Shown piece by piece: positions 11,201-26,200 of a stretch of 64,000 bases of DNA; the stretch's first letter is position 1, and each line of letters starts with the position of its first letter. The notes beneath the pieces are model-generated. The model saw nothing but the letters and a program-made list of their open reading frames with translations, searched no databases and was not told the DNA's origin. Both the position numbers and the translations under genes were made by a program. Origin of the DNA: Girardinichthys multiradiatus (Eukaryota; Chordata; Actinopteri; Cyprinodontiformes; Goodeidae); contig NC_061816.1 of assembly GCF_021462225.1 (NCBI RefSeq), positions 9,201,390 through 9,265,389 of the forward strand, given 5' to 3'.

Positions 11201-14200
11201 TTTAAAATAAACAGACTCAGTTTTGTTGCCTTCCAGTGCTGGCTTTCTGTCCAGCGTGTTCTGAAATAACACCTCCTTTTATACGATTCTGTAAAAAGAA
11301 CACAAATAGTGAAATTGAATCAACGGCCTGCTGCGAAGACGGGTCAGGAAGCCTCATTCTTCGTTGGCCAGGAGCCGCAGCAGCTGATAGAAAAGATAAA
11401 CCAACCAGCTCCCTGTCAAAACAGAACATTTAGCTCTTTTCTAATTTCCCACGGTGCCCTCCGCTCCGTCTTATCTCCGCAGTTTGCTTCCCACTGAAAG
11501 CCCAAATATCTAGGATCCACCTGGCACCCTTTGCTAACCCACCTCCGACTAAAACAAAAATGATCCTTTTGTCAGAGGCTGGGAGGGGATGATTCATATT
11601 TCTCTCAGCCTCCTTTGAAAAGCCTCCAGGGAAGACGATCCAGGTCCTCCGAGAGCTGCCAAAGCGTGGGTGTCGATTTGAGGTGTTGCTTGTCTCATTT
11701 GAGTGACAGCTTGGAGACGCACTTGTTGGATGTTGGTGCATACACAGTGAGACAGAAAGAAGCAGCCAGGAGACATCTAAAGAAAGAAAAACGTGCAACA
11801 CTGTGACCTCGAGGCACCTGTCAGGCTGGTCCAATATCTTACTCTCTGGATGGTGGGGAAAACAGTTTGTTGTGTTTATAGAAACACATCAGTTTTATTT
11901 TTATGTTCATCTACAAGCCAGGGATCCTGGGGAAAGGTCTGGAAAATTCTGGAATTTGATCTCAGTGTTTTCCAGGTGTAGAAGAATATTTGTACCACTA
12001 GACTTTATTACAAAGTGTCTAAGTGGTGTTTCCTTCCTTCCGCCCTTTCTTCCTTATGTCCTTCTTTTCTTCCTGGTGTCTGTTGTTCCTTCCTTCCTTC
12101 ATTCCTATTGTACTATGCCTCTATTCTTTCTTCTTAGTTCCTGTCTTCTTTGTCTTTTGTTCCTTGTGTCCTACCTCCTTTGATTTCTGTCCTTCCTTGT
12201 CTGCCTTCCTTCTTTCCCTCGTTGGCCTTTCCTTTCTTTCGGTTATTGTCTTCCTTCTTTTGTCCTTAACTCCTTGTGTCATATTTTCCTACCTCCTTAC
12301 CTTCCCTCCATGTAGCCTACCTACCTTCCTTGTAATCTTCCTTCTGCATGTATTTTCTTTGTTCCTTTTATTCTTTCTTTCCCTTTAGGCCTTTCCTTCC
12401 TTCTGTGTCAATTGTTCCTTTCCTACTTCCTTCCTTCCAACCCACCTCCCTCCCTCCTCCCTCCTTCCTTTCCTTCCATCCATCCATCCATCCATCCATC
12501 CATCCATCCATCCACGTTTAAAGCCTCTCTGCTGTAAAAACATCTGCCATAAATCCACACTGAGCTGTTTGTGTTTTGCATTATTATTATTTATTATTAT
12601 ATTAAAATGCACATTGAAAGATAGAACAATCTAGAAAGAAGAGTTTGGAGAAGTCTGGAATTTCTTCATAAAACCCCTGACAAGCCCTCCTAAATCCTTT
12701 CCAGTGTGTGTTTGTGTGTGTTGATCCCCCGTCCTTTAGCTGCATTTCTGCTGCGTGTTTTCAAGCATGCCTGCCTGCTTATGCGCCGTTTCTGTAATCT
12801 GTAAATGAGCTTACTACAACGCACTTTTTTTATATCCTGGACATACTCATTTTCTTTATTACAAAACCTTTTGGGATTTTTAGATTAAATATCATTTACC
12901 ATAAATCTTTTCCCAGAAAAGGGAAATGCAGAATGCTTTGTGGCATTACCATTTCTCAGAATAAAACGTGGGTCACGCCGATAAGACTTTTTTCCTGGCC
13001 TCTCTGCTAAAAAAGCTGGAGTGTTTGCGCAGCAGTGATTTCTTTGTGTACAGAGAGGTTTTGTTCATATTAGCCTACAACATTTGTTTTACATGCTAAG
13101 CATACACCACTGTTTGCGTAAATGTCACGCTGAAGATGAATTGTAGTAACTATTGGCTGAATGACAGAAAAAGGCAGAATGAAAATGGCCCATATGGCTG
13201 TATGCTTTGGGTCGTTTTAAAGACCCGTCCTGCCATCTTGAGGTTTTTGCTTCAAAATCTTCATGCAGTATTCTTTCACCCTGACGCCATAAATTTTTTG
13301 AAGTGCAGCAAAACATTCCCACAACATGATGCTGCCACTCTCATACCTCACAGTTGGGATGGCATTCTCAGGCTTGCAAGGTTCCTCATTCCCCTAGGTT
13401 AGATAATGGTCATTATGGTCAAACACTGTATTTTAGACCTTAATCTGGTGTTTAATGTCGCTTTATGAGTAAGATTGAGAGTCCTTCCAGCCTGTGACGG
13501 TACAGGACTTGTTTCACTGACACTCTCCTACCAACTTCAGCCAGCATCTTCCCAAGGTGTTGCTTATGTTTTGGGCACTGAAACATGTTCTTCCTGAACC
13601 ATATGGTAGCTGGACATCCCCATAGTGTTGTTGGAGGAGATAAACGTGGCACCTTCAGGCATCTGTACATTGTACCCAAGGATGAACCAGACTTATGAAG
13701 GTCCACAGCGCTCTCCCTGTTATCTTGGTTTTTCAGGAAAGCAGCAAGTTTGAGGTATTGCCTCTAAATTACATTTTTTGCTATGCCTCCACCCAACTCA
13801 AATGTTGTGAATTAACTTGTCAAAGGCTCACAAAGCCATCATCCAGGACTCTCCGCAGATGATCGCAGCCCAGATTTTTGTGTAGACCGCAACAATAATG
13901 TTCCCTGTCGAAACGTGGCGCCAAACACACAGCAGATAAAGAGAACCACGTGTTTCATTTGCACCACGTGGATAGTTAATTTCTCTGATGCAACAGGGAT
14001 ATAAAAAACTGTACTGATATCCTTGTTTCTTTTGAGTTTCTTTGAGTAGACAGCTGACAAAGCAGCTAGTTAGTGCTCTTATAAGGATGTAGTGAAAAAT
14101 GTTTATCACTGAATGGTCCAGCTGGCTCAATATAACTATAAATAACGGCACGTGTGTCAGTTTATATATACGGATTGATATTATACTTCTCACTTACTTA

Positions 14201-17200
14201 TTATTATACAGGTTAGGTGCTGAATTAGACCTCTTCCATGCCTCTTTGGTCACACATCTTCAGATAGGAGCATACATTTACAGTAGAAAAAGTGTAGTCA
14301 GTGCATTTTGTTTGTTAATGATTAACTGGTAATGACTCACCTTTTTTTTAGCTGCTCATTGTCCCTTACTCAGAATTAGCTGAACTCTAGTAACATCTGT
14401 GCGTGTTACTTTTCTGTACCCTGGCTCCACCACTCCTGTGGTCGCTCTCATTCACCAAGCAGCCTTATCAGTCTCGTTTTTTTCCACCTATCTCCATAAG
14501 GAAGGAGTCTCTGCAAAACCTGTTTGCTACATGTGCACAATAAAGGACAAATACACAAATAGTGCTAAGGTAGACGGGAATTTACACAGCAAAGATGGGC
14601 TGGAGCTGCTGCCAGGCGGTGTATTTGTAGAAAAACATGGAAAATAAGCAGCTCTACCACAAGTTTTGATTGTGAAAATGATGCATGCAAAAGTGAGTTA
14701 AAATGAAAATCAGGATTCAAAGAGAGCAGCCCTCAGGTGTTAGAGCAGCTCACTAAAGAGGGAAGGCAATGCCATTAGCTCCCAGTGATTTGTTTTAGTT
14801 AGAAGCACGCTGGCTTTCCAGGAAAGGCTGCATGGTGTTCTGCTGGAGTACAAACCGGGCTTGCACATGAGTCAGACACTAAGCGTGATACCCGTGAGTA
14901 GCTGCTAAGTAGCTCCCATGGACCGTATTTGTGAATGGGATGGCTAAACTTTAAATCCTTGCATGTAGGGGGAAAAGAAAATTAAAGATTAACCCATTCC
15001 TCGAATTTTATCGAGCTGCAGCGGTACATACACTGTGTTCAGATTAGATTTTTTACTGCTATATTTTGCTTGGCCTGTGTGGGCGGGAGTACCGTTTACG
15101 GCTTTAAACTGGTGAGCTTGACACAGTGCACCTTCCCTCGAAGGGTCGGCTGTATCTAGGTTACAAGTACCAGTTTCTAGGTTTATAAAGCAACTATACA
15201 AATCAGCCAGGAGTATACAATCAGCTAAAATAAACATTAACATGGAGTGTCAGATGATTTATTGGAGTGCCAACCAAGATTAAATTATTTTCTCTTGGGT
15301 TTAGACATTTTAAGCAACTACATATTTATGTCCTTTTGCATTATGGACACAGTGAAGGCCTTAGGTCACTAGTTTGAATAATTATTTTCTAACTAAATGC
15401 AGTTTACTTATTTTAAAGCCACCATACCAGCTTTGATGAGATGTGATTTTAATCTGGCGACTGACAGTTAAAAAATAAAGTGAGAACAACTTAATTTGGC
15501 ATGTAACAGTCATGTAAAAAATATTTTTTTTATTAAGTCATGTTTACAAATTCCAGTCAAACAACCAAAAATAACCTTTTTTTTTATTCATTAAATGAAA
15601 GAGAGGAACTAAAATGTGTTTTCTAGCCAAGGAAAAAGTTAGGACGCCCTACCCTTGATAGCTGAAATAACTTCTTGTAGCCAGTATCTAGTGTCTACCA
15701 GTGTCTGGCATCAGCCAAGTCCTCACTTACAGATGGTCTCATCTTATTTGACGTACAATTCATGATGGATGGTATGGTAATGAGCAAACCCCAAACCATG
15801 ACATTTCTACCTCTGAGCTTAACAGGTGGTGAAGGGTTCTTTTTCTGGAGTGGTGTATTTGGTTTATGTCACATGTCCTCTGTTCTGGTGTAAAGAAATA
15901 AATTTTTAGACTCCGCATTATTTCACAAGCTCTGGTCGTTATCTGCTCTCACTATGTAGAACTTTAGTCAGGTCTTTATGAATGAAAGGTAAACTTGTGC
16001 AGCCTCTTTCTGATTGTACAGGCATGCATTTTCACAAAAGTAGCAAGAGCCCTCTGTAGGTCCAGTGAAGACATTTGGGTTTTTTGGAGACGTGCCTGGA
16101 TGTCCAAACCTGGACATGTTAGTGGTTTTTATGGTCCTCCACTTTCAAACCCTGTATAAATCCCTTACTAGTCTCATGAGCCCCTACAGACTTTCTGAAG
16201 GCTTTAGAAATCTCTATGGATCTCAGTTTATAGAACATTTTAAAAACTCTTTTCTACAGTTATTTATTGTATCACATTGTTTTTAGTTGTTTATTTATAT
16301 TGAATATTTATATTCATATATAATATTCCAAGTATATTAAAAACCAGACTTTCATATGGATTTCCTATTTTTTTTTCACATGAATATATGAAATGAGACG
16401 TAAAGGTTTTCAGGCTTAATGCGTCATAATCACAAACTTTTCTTGATGATTTGAACTTGTGAACTTGGACAATGATTTAATCTATAATTTAATACATTCA
16501 AATTACTGCACAACCTCATCAAGTCATGTACTGCAGTCAGGGCCTAAGATGACCGTAAAGGCTTTATAAGCAAGCTACTTTTTAGCAGTACTTATAATGT
16601 TTATACTGTTTATACATTCAGTTATGTACGTATATACATGTAGCGACCGCAAGGATTCTTTGCAAATGTAATAACGTTTTGGCTACAGCGAAATTTCTGA
16701 CAAAATTTACAAACTCGTTGGGACACTCTTTGATAAAGCATTTGAATTCAAAGATTCAATATATTTAGTTGTCCTTTTATATGACAAGAGTACATGATGT
16801 AGAAATAAGAAACGTATTCTCCTTGGGATTACGGGCATGTAAAAGGATCAGTTTAAAAGAGATATTTTATTAAAAGGCCAAGTATTTGATACCTAAAAAA
16901 AACAGATCGAGTGTAAAATGCCTAAACTAAAGTGTCTAATATAAATACTTTAAATAATACCGCTGTATTAACAAGAAAATTAAATTATTATTTTATTAAT
17001 TAGGGCTCTCAAACTATAATCATTGTTAAACGTCAGTGGAGTTAACCTCAGTGGAGTTAGATGTCAGTCAGCTGTGTATAAACATGGGGATATTTCCTAA
17101 TTTTACACTTTGGTCAAACAAAAGATGACAGCAGCTGTTTTGAAATATTTCTGGTAGTATCAATAATAATAATAATAGAATAGAATAAAAATTCAATTGT

Positions 17201-20200
17201 GTCGGCAGCAACATAATAGGTAAATTGAAACATACAAGTACTTACAGACTTAAAACTCTATAAAGATCAAAAGTAAAAGAAGTACTGTCCAGTTATTAAA
17301 ATGGCATACTCGGATTAAAGGAAATGTGCAACTGAGTAGGGGGATTTAAAAGTAAAGAAAAACACATCTGTAATTGTACATGAGGAAAACAACACTAAAA
17401 AAATTGAAAAAAACTGCAAATAACAGCAGGGATGTAAAACATGTTGGGCTTTTTTGGAGCTGTGATTGTTATAGAGTCTAACAACTGCTGGGAGGAAAGG
17501 ATCTTTGATAAAGCTCTGTTGTGCAACTAGGATGCAACAGTTCTGCAACAAATAAAATTTAAATTAGCATATTTGTTTTTGTATGTCAACTAATATTAAC
17601 AAAAGCACTATGTATACACTTAGGTGGCTAAATCGTAGGTAGAATAAAGTAACGTATTGCTTCTTTGTTTATTAATTAGTTCAAGATTTGTTTCCTAAAT
17701 AGTTTAAGGGATAGACTAGATTCCACTTTCCTCCCCTACCTGTTTCAAGCTGCCTGTCAGCTGTGTACATTGTCTAAAAAAGGAGATATAATTGTTTCCT
17801 CAATACAAATAGATTAAGTTAGATGTTTGGAAATTTTTCTGAAAGAATTAATGCACTTTAGCTTAAAGTGCAACTCAGCCAGGCAACTGTTGGTCAGCTG
17901 TGTATAGAGGCCTAATGAGAAACATTCCCCTAAACTATCCTCGTAAAACAATAGAATCAGTGTGATTCATTAGTATAAAAAAAGTCCGTTAGGTGGCTAA
18001 TTTAGAGCTGGATTAAAGAAAAAATAATGCTGTTTAGTTTACTGAATAGTTTGTGTACTTTTTGTTACTAAAACCGCCTGAAGCATGACCCATTAAAGCA
18101 TGAACCGGTGTCTGATCTCAACCTACAGTATATCGCAATTTCAAGTGATGGTTTCAAAATCACTTTTTTTCCATACTTCTGCTACAGTTTAAAGTCTTCT
18201 CAACAACATGCCAGAGAGAGAGTTTTCTCTGGTCAAATGTAGCATAAGCTGTCAGTCAGCTGTGTAGGATAGAACATAAAATAATCTCCCTCCTCTTTTT
18301 CATGCAAGGTGTTTCATGTTTCGAAACACCCTGGCAACACCCTGTACCTAACATGCTCATTGGTAAAATAAATAGTCAGTAAACAAGCCTAATTATATTC
18401 TTAACCTAAGGTAGACAATAGAAAGTTTGATTTATGTTAACATTTTCTCCATGTAGTCAGTTTGATCTTCAAACTCATGGTCAGAATTTGCACTTAAAAT
18501 TTAAGATTTACACTCTTTACGTTTTTTTGTATATTTGCTTCCTATGAATAAGAAAATCTAGATTTTTTATTCTCCCATGTGCTGAAATTTCACATGCAAA
18601 TACATTTGGTAGTTTGTTCTAAGGTGACGTGGATGATCAGCCCAACGCTGGCTGACAGGCAGGAGGCAAGGAGGTGGTGTAATGAATAAACTTTCATTTA
18701 ATTTGAACCAAATCAAACATGCCTGGAGGCAGGCTGTTAAAAATAACAGATATCCAGGCCTGACAACACAGAAAGAAACTTGCCGTGGCAAGACCAAGGA
18801 CAACCTGCGACGTGCATCTGACTGAGAACAAAGGGGAGCCAGGGAGTAGTTAGACAATTTATACAAAGGATAGAAATCACAGAAGGAAGATAAAGGGAAG
18901 TAATTGGTGACTTTTGTAGGAGGAGGTGTGGAGGGAAACCAAGGAAACAGACTTAAGGAGTAAAACAAGGACACTGAGTAGTTACGATTCATGGACATAA
19001 AGTTTGACTTGTTCGCTAATTATGATAAGACAATTAAGCAGCTCCCCGATGTGTGTGCAACTGTTAGCCAACAGTTACTACGTGGTCAACAGGGAGTTTT
19101 TGCAGAAATGCAGAGGGACCACTAATGACGTAAACCATATTCCAGGCGAACCCAGTGACACTAACATGTATCACCCTTGTGTAGGGATTTTCCTTCCCTG
19201 GTGAGGAAGAGCCGACCTGAGGGATCTGCTACAGTTTTCCTTGTAGGTCTCTTTTAAGCAGTTCTTACAGAAGGAATACCAAAGGCAGTAGTACTTTCTG
19301 TGTCGTATAATTCACAGGTAATTGCTGTTGCAACCAAATATTAATCTTCTAGGTTAATCGGGGCACCCTCTAATAAAACTCCCAAATTATCACGCTGCAG
19401 CTGGCAGTCTTGGATGGTGCTGTATCGCTGTGGCAGGGGACAGAAAAATTTATTAGCTTTCATCTTTATTTGAAAAGTATTAGATTGTCGTTTTTTGGCA
19501 GCCAGCTGCTTGGCGTGCTAATCTCTCCAGGATAATTTGATGGCACGTTTTTCTCATTTTCCTCATGCCTCTTCTGCACCGTTTTTGGATCCTATTCATG
19601 TCTTTGACAAACATTGCAATACAGTATGCACACAGATCTCCAGATGACTATAAGTCCATATTATGGATTTGCTTTTTATTACACCTGCCAGATACTATTA
19701 GGTAGCGGCGTGGAGATTTAGAGACCAGCCTGGGATTGGAGGATTGGTGAAAGCTTCTGCACACCTGCAGCGCCTTGCAGAAGTATTCCCACCCACCCTT
19801 TCACATTTCATACTACAAACACAAGCTTCCATGTTTTTTTTACAAGGATTGTATGTGATAGATCGACACAGAGTGGTGCATTATTATGAAATGGTTTTTA
19901 AAATAAAAATTTACGCATGGCAATAATTTCTTTCCACCCCTTCGACACTGATACCCTAAAATAAAATTCATGGTTAAGTGATAAAACATCTGACAGAGGT
20001 CTGTTCAACTGCAAACCTACCACAAGGCCAGGCCAGGAGAGCATTAATAAGAGAAGCAGCCAGGACGTACATGGTAACTCTGGAGGAGCTGCAGATATCC
20101 ATAGTTTAGGTTGGAAATCTTTCCAGACAACTGTTACAGTGAAATGTCGAAATTAAACTGGGCCAGAGTCTCTGAAAGACTTGAGACTTGGTTGGAAATT

Positions 20201-23200
20201 TATCCTCTAGAAGGACAGCAAGCCTACATGGCTTAAATATACGTATTTTTATCTGTTAGATTGGCCTAGTCAAACCCCAGACCTAAATTCAATAGAGCAA
20301 TAGAGAAAAGGGATGTTCCTAGATGGTCTCCATCCAATCTTACTGATCTTGAGCTGTTTTGCAAAAAGGAATGGGCATAGATTTCAGTCTATAGATGTGT
20401 AAAAGTAGTAACACACGCCAGAAGAAAGGTGATTCTACAAAGTATTGACTTTGGTGGGCTGAATACATACATACGTTAGATTTTTGTGTTTTAATTTGTA
20501 AAAGAAAAATTAAAAAGCACAAGAATGCTCTACTTTTTGTTGGCCACACATAAAATTCCCCAAAAAAGGAGGAAGTTTAGGGAAGTATAAAGTGAGAGTA
20601 AATTTATGTACCTTTTTGCTCAAAAATGACATTTCTCTCATCCTGTTTTCCACTTCATGGCCTCCTGCAACTGCCTGCGATCACACATCACACCACTGAA
20701 CATCCAGGGGAGAACGGGTTAAAAGCTTTCACTGCAATAAAGAGGGCCCGGCTTATCCCTGTGTCTATTTTTAGCAGCACGCACCAGATATGAGCACGTG
20801 CTTATGTGGTGCACAAACAATCATTATTTTTGGTTCTCCCCTTCATGATTGAGCGGTTTGTTGCTGTAAATTGCGTTGCTAAAAATTGAGCGTGGGCCGA
20901 GGGCATGCATGACACAAACTTTGCCCCTTTTTGTGTGTGTGGCAGCCGCCGTGGTAGGTGCACACGCCTCATTGTTGGTCATTTCAAGCTTTATTGTCAC
21001 GTTTGTCAGCTGGTTCACTTGTACAGACATGTTGATTCAGTCCCTAAAAGCCAAATTACAAAAAAGAAATCGTTGCAAAATACTCCTCTGCAACGTGTTC
21101 CCACAATGCCGCACCCTTTCTCGCTGAGAGGAGTTTCCAGCCAGCCAGACAGTCCGTCAGCTCTGTCTTCCAGTTTGCCACCGACTTTGCTGAACATGAT
21201 CAACCGTCCATCTGAGAACAAACACAGGGGGTCTCCTGTCCAACGGCCTGGCCCCCAGCATGCACCAGCTCCACTTTGTCCTGCAAACGATTCACAGCAC
21301 CCACTTCATCCCCCCGCACCCGACCCCCCACCTCCTAAAAACAAACACCTAATAGAAAAGGCTAGTTTTTAATCGGTGTAAAGACAAAGACAGCAAAGAG
21401 TAAACATGAGCTCATGAAAGCAACGGGATGCGTCCTTCGTCCCCATGTCCTTTGTCTAGACCCAGCCGAGAAACGGGATACACTGTGTTCTGCCAACGAA
21501 CTGTCGGCGGCAATTATGGTTTACACTGCTTCCCCGGAACCCTATCCCTGTGCCTTTTGACATGGTGCTGGACGCAGCGGTATACACAAAGTATAAATGT
21601 CTGGCCTGGCCAGCAGGGAGATACTGATGTTATGCAAGCAGATTAAAGATTATCTTGCAAATAGAAAACATATCAAAAGAGAAGGTTGAGGCAGATATTA
21701 ATTGTTGCACCTGTTACTCTGTGTGCATAGTAGGTGCAGGGCCACTATGAGCAACTGCGATAGCGTGGGTTTGTTGTTGTAAGTCAATAGGCCTAGCTAG
21801 TGAGTTTTTACAGTTGCATCACATATCTCCTAGCAACCATTTGTGGTTTTATCTTGGATTCTTGTGAGAAAATCAACTGTGAGCAAATATGAACTATTTA
21901 TATGAGCCACTCTGCAGACAAAACAGAGATAATGAATAAAAAAAGGCTGTGACAAAGAGCTGTTTAAAAAAAACTAAATGAAATGTGGACACAGTAAAAC
22001 CGAGATCAGTGAAAATTTTATAAATAAGTAGTCATTTTTTATTTAATGCCACCAAATGTGGGTATAAAAATGCTTCGCAGAGTACTTGGAGGTAAAGAGG
22101 AGATGATGCTGGTTATTTGAAAAAGCTATGCAGGCAAATACTGCCACAGATAAAAAGAAGATGTTTCAAAATAAGAATAGAAATAACTAGCTTTGTGGTT
22201 TTTTTTATTTATTTGTTTGCAATAATTTGGTTTAAAGATAAGTATAAAAAACATCTCTATTACTGCCGGCTTTGCAGTAGTAAAATCCAGTTTCTAACGG
22301 GTTTTCCAGCACTGGAGATCTGTTCCACAACTAAACAAACAGTTATTTAAAAACAGATGAAAAATCTGAAACAACACAGTGAGGCAACCAGTCCCACCTT
22401 TGTGTTTTCCTAGGTTTTCAGGATAGGAGACGAAGACAAACTTAAAAATCTTACTCAAAATAAGTAACATTATTTTAATTAAACACTTTCATGAGTGCAA
22501 TGTTGTCTATATTTGACACCATAAAGTTAACTGACTGGCCGTGTGTTTAATAGCATGTAAACTGGGTGAAGGAGACCTGTTTCCTACAGAGAAGTACTCT
22601 CACCTGTCACTTTATTAGGTGCACCTTGCTAGTACAGTGCTCAATTTTTTTTTCTGAGATCCAAGAAGGTGTCAGAAACATTGCTGAGAGATTTTGGTCC
22701 AGATTGATATAAGGCAGGATGGATCCATGCTTTCATGTTGTTTGCACTAAATTCTGACCCGACCATGTTAATGTTTCAGCTGAGTTTTCGTGAGTCTGTA
22801 TGAATTGTGGCTTCAGTTTCCTGTTCCTAGGAGACAGGAGTCGTATTAGGCGTGGTCTCCTGCCGCTGTAGTCCATCTGCTTCAAGGTTTGATGTGTTGT
22901 GTGTGATCATTTGAGCTGATGTTGCCTTTCTACCATCATGAACCAGTTTGGCCGTTCTTCCTTGGCATCAACAAGGCCGCTCTGTGGATAGTTTTACTGT
23001 TTTGGACCATTTCTTTCTAAATCTGATATAGTTGTGCGTGAGAATCCCTGTAGATCCGCAGTTACTCATACTCATTGTAGCATGTGTTGTACCAACAAAC
23101 ATGCCAGGTTCAGACTCATTCAAATCAATTTTTTCTCCTTATTCTGATGCTCGGTTTGATCTTCAGCAAGTCATCTTCTCCACATCTAAATGAACAAATC

Positions 23201-26200
23201 AGTTTAGGAGCTGCAAAGCAATTAAATAGGTGTACTTAATCAAGTGGCGTGTAAGTGTGCCTTATAAGCAGAACTGACAAAAATACCAAACAAAATGTAT
23301 TGGTATAAATCACACAAGACACTTAACGCTGTCTCCATTGTACAATATTGCTAAAAGAGAAATATGACAGATTTTCATGCCATTTCTAGGCTTGTTTGGA
23401 AACTGGAGTTTGACGCAGTTTTTGTTCCATTAAGGATAATGCAGAAAGTGCCTTCAATTTAATGTAGTCCTTGTTTTAAGGTGCCGATAACATTTTGCTT
23501 CAAACCCGGACAAAAAATGCGTTAATGCTACACCAACCAATTTGCCCCTGATGATAATGACCTTCTGTTTGAGTCGCAGTGTTGTGGTTCACCTGAGCTG
23601 CTTGGGTTACAATCATACATAAAAACCTTCAAGATTATTTTTCAGGGTTCATTTAGAGCCCCAGTATAAATATTTTGGCTTTTCATGAACAACAAAATGA
23701 ATGCGAACATATTGAATAAAGAAGATCTGCAATTTTCTTCAGTTAGTCAAGCTTGAGCTCATACATTTCCAGGTTTTTAAATCTAAGCTTTGCACTCTGG
23801 CAGCTTAAATTATAAATGCGCTTATAAATTTCATACAAACCCCTATTGAAATGTCATAGCCATATTAGATTCATAAATCTGGGCTGCAGATTCAGCTCAA
23901 AGAGCATGCTTCCTTGACGAGTTTTGGTTCAACTTCTCTGCAGCATGACTTTGATACAGCTCAGATGTGCAACGCGTGCCTAAAGTAATTACCCATTTCC
24001 AGCTAATTTATGACTTTATATCAAACGCAGGCAATCATAGAGACACAGACAAACATTTGGACACCGCAGCAAATTGCATTACTATCGTGTTTTTCCGACT
24101 TGGCCAGCATGATATGAGGGTCAGATGGTTGTTTCCGAACGTTCAGGGAGCGCAAAGCAGCACAGGTTTACACAGGGGTCACCCATTCTCTTTTATCAGT
24201 CGCCATGACGTCAGGCGGTGCCCTCGGGAAGCAAATTTGCGACCCAGAGGAAAACGCTCTTCAAGGAGAGGCGTGTTTGATTAATCGTATTGTTCCTGTC
24301 TGGTTCACCTTGTTCACTGGAGTCACCCTGGACGAGACAGCCAGAACGGAAGTGCGCTGAATGTAATGAGGCTGGAGCATCCTTTCCCTCTTTCTGTCCC
24401 TGTCCCTCTTTGTAAACGCCACGGTGCCACGGACAGACATCTCATTCTCATTCCTGCCGTGTAACAAAGGCCTCTTTCAACATGCCGTTCACTGGCCAAG
24501 CCAAGACTGGGTCAAGTTTGCAGCGGACGCAGTTCCCTGCTTCTGCAGCCCTTTCCCATTCTCCCTGCTGATCATAAGAAGCCTGTTCTTGACGAAGAAA
24601 GTAGCTGCATTAGGTTGAGATGACTGACTCTCTGCCCGAGGGTAGCTGAGGCTATATTTAGCTTCCCGTCTTCCCGATGCTTACCCACTGGGACCCAGAA
24701 GATGGGAGGAATGAGGGAAAGAGTGGGAGAATGATAAGAGAGGAGGAGGGGAGCTGCTGGGTAACTAGGCTGCATTTAAGATTGATAGGTTTGTTGCCAA
24801 CGTGTAGGTTATGTCTTCTCCTGTTTGTGCTGTTTCTTGCTTCAACTATTCACACCCTGAAGAGTTTTTACATTTTGTGGCGTTATAGCCACAAACGTCC
24901 ATGTATTCACTGGGATTTTATATACCCGTGCAGCACAGAACTTTATTAGTCTTTCTATTAATACAAATTTGAAAATTGGGGCTTGCATTTATATTCAGCA
25001 TCTTTTAGGCTGACAGCCTTAAATAAAAACTACGTAATAAATAGCTTTCAGATGTCGCAGATCAGCTAAACAGCATTCATCTGTGTGTATCTTAAGGCAA
25101 TAGAGGTTTGTTTGAGATCATTAGTTAAGAAACCGCATCATGAAGTCCAATGAACACGAGTATTTGTCATGCACTCCCCAAATCTGGATTAGTTTATATC
25201 GAAGCATATTCATGTGTTAGTATGGCCTAGCCACAGTTCAGACCTAAATGTAATCTAGAATATGTGGCAAGACTTGAAAACTGTTGTACACAGATGCTCT
25301 CCAGCTGTTTTGCAAAGAAGAATGGGCAAAAATGTCAGTCTGTAGATGAGAAAAGCTAGCGGACATATCATTGCGTTTTAAGTCGCTTCTAGCGTTGACT
25401 CAGGAGGGCAGAAAAGTCTTTTCCTCCCACTTCACAATCATGCAACAATCATGCAGTACTTTGTGTTTGCCTATCATATAAAATCCCCATAATATATGTT
25501 AAAGTTTTTGGCTGTAACCTGACAAAATGTGCAAAAGGCCCTGCCACCCATGTGCACACCTCTTATCTCCAACCGTGCAGTTAGGACTAAAAGCCAGTAC
25601 GCTTTCTCTAACCAGCCGCATGCAAAGACATCCATCCTTCACTAATTTGCAGAACTTAAGTGTGAGATGTAAAAGCTGCAACCAGCAAGTTGTGCAAAAA
25701 CCAGGGTTGATTTACTCCAAAGCCACAGGTGTCATCACACGCAGATGCACCTCATTTCCATTGCAAAATGCAGCAGTGTCTCATTTGAATGGGCTTGTCT
25801 GGAGATATCGCCTATCGCTGGTCCCCTAGGCATCTGTTTTTACACTGTTTCCTCGCTTTTTACATAAGTCTGGCAGGGGGCAAACAAACGTAACCGCATA
25901 TGTGACCGCCTGGACCGAAACCGAGGGGCACCTGTTTGAGGTGTGTGTTGTGAATGCATCACGCCGGAGGAAAACGCCTGCAGGATGGAGCTTGTTTCAG
26001 TTGGGCCGAACAAGTCCTCACAGGGACTGGTGCGTAAGCAGCAGAGCCATTCGTTCAAGGTGGTGCGAAACGCATACACAATCCGCAGCAAAATGCATCC
26101 TCCGGCTTCATAGCTAATTAAGGTTGTGTATGTGCGAGGCTATTCCAGAGAGAATTCCAGAAATAGATCATGGATAGTGAGGCGGCCGCCTGTTTTCCGC

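Noticed and set aside
12023..12388. Hydrophobic 121-codon open frame (Phe/Leu/Ser-rich)
   Set aside because: It translates a decayed TTCC pyrimidine tract inside a transposable element.
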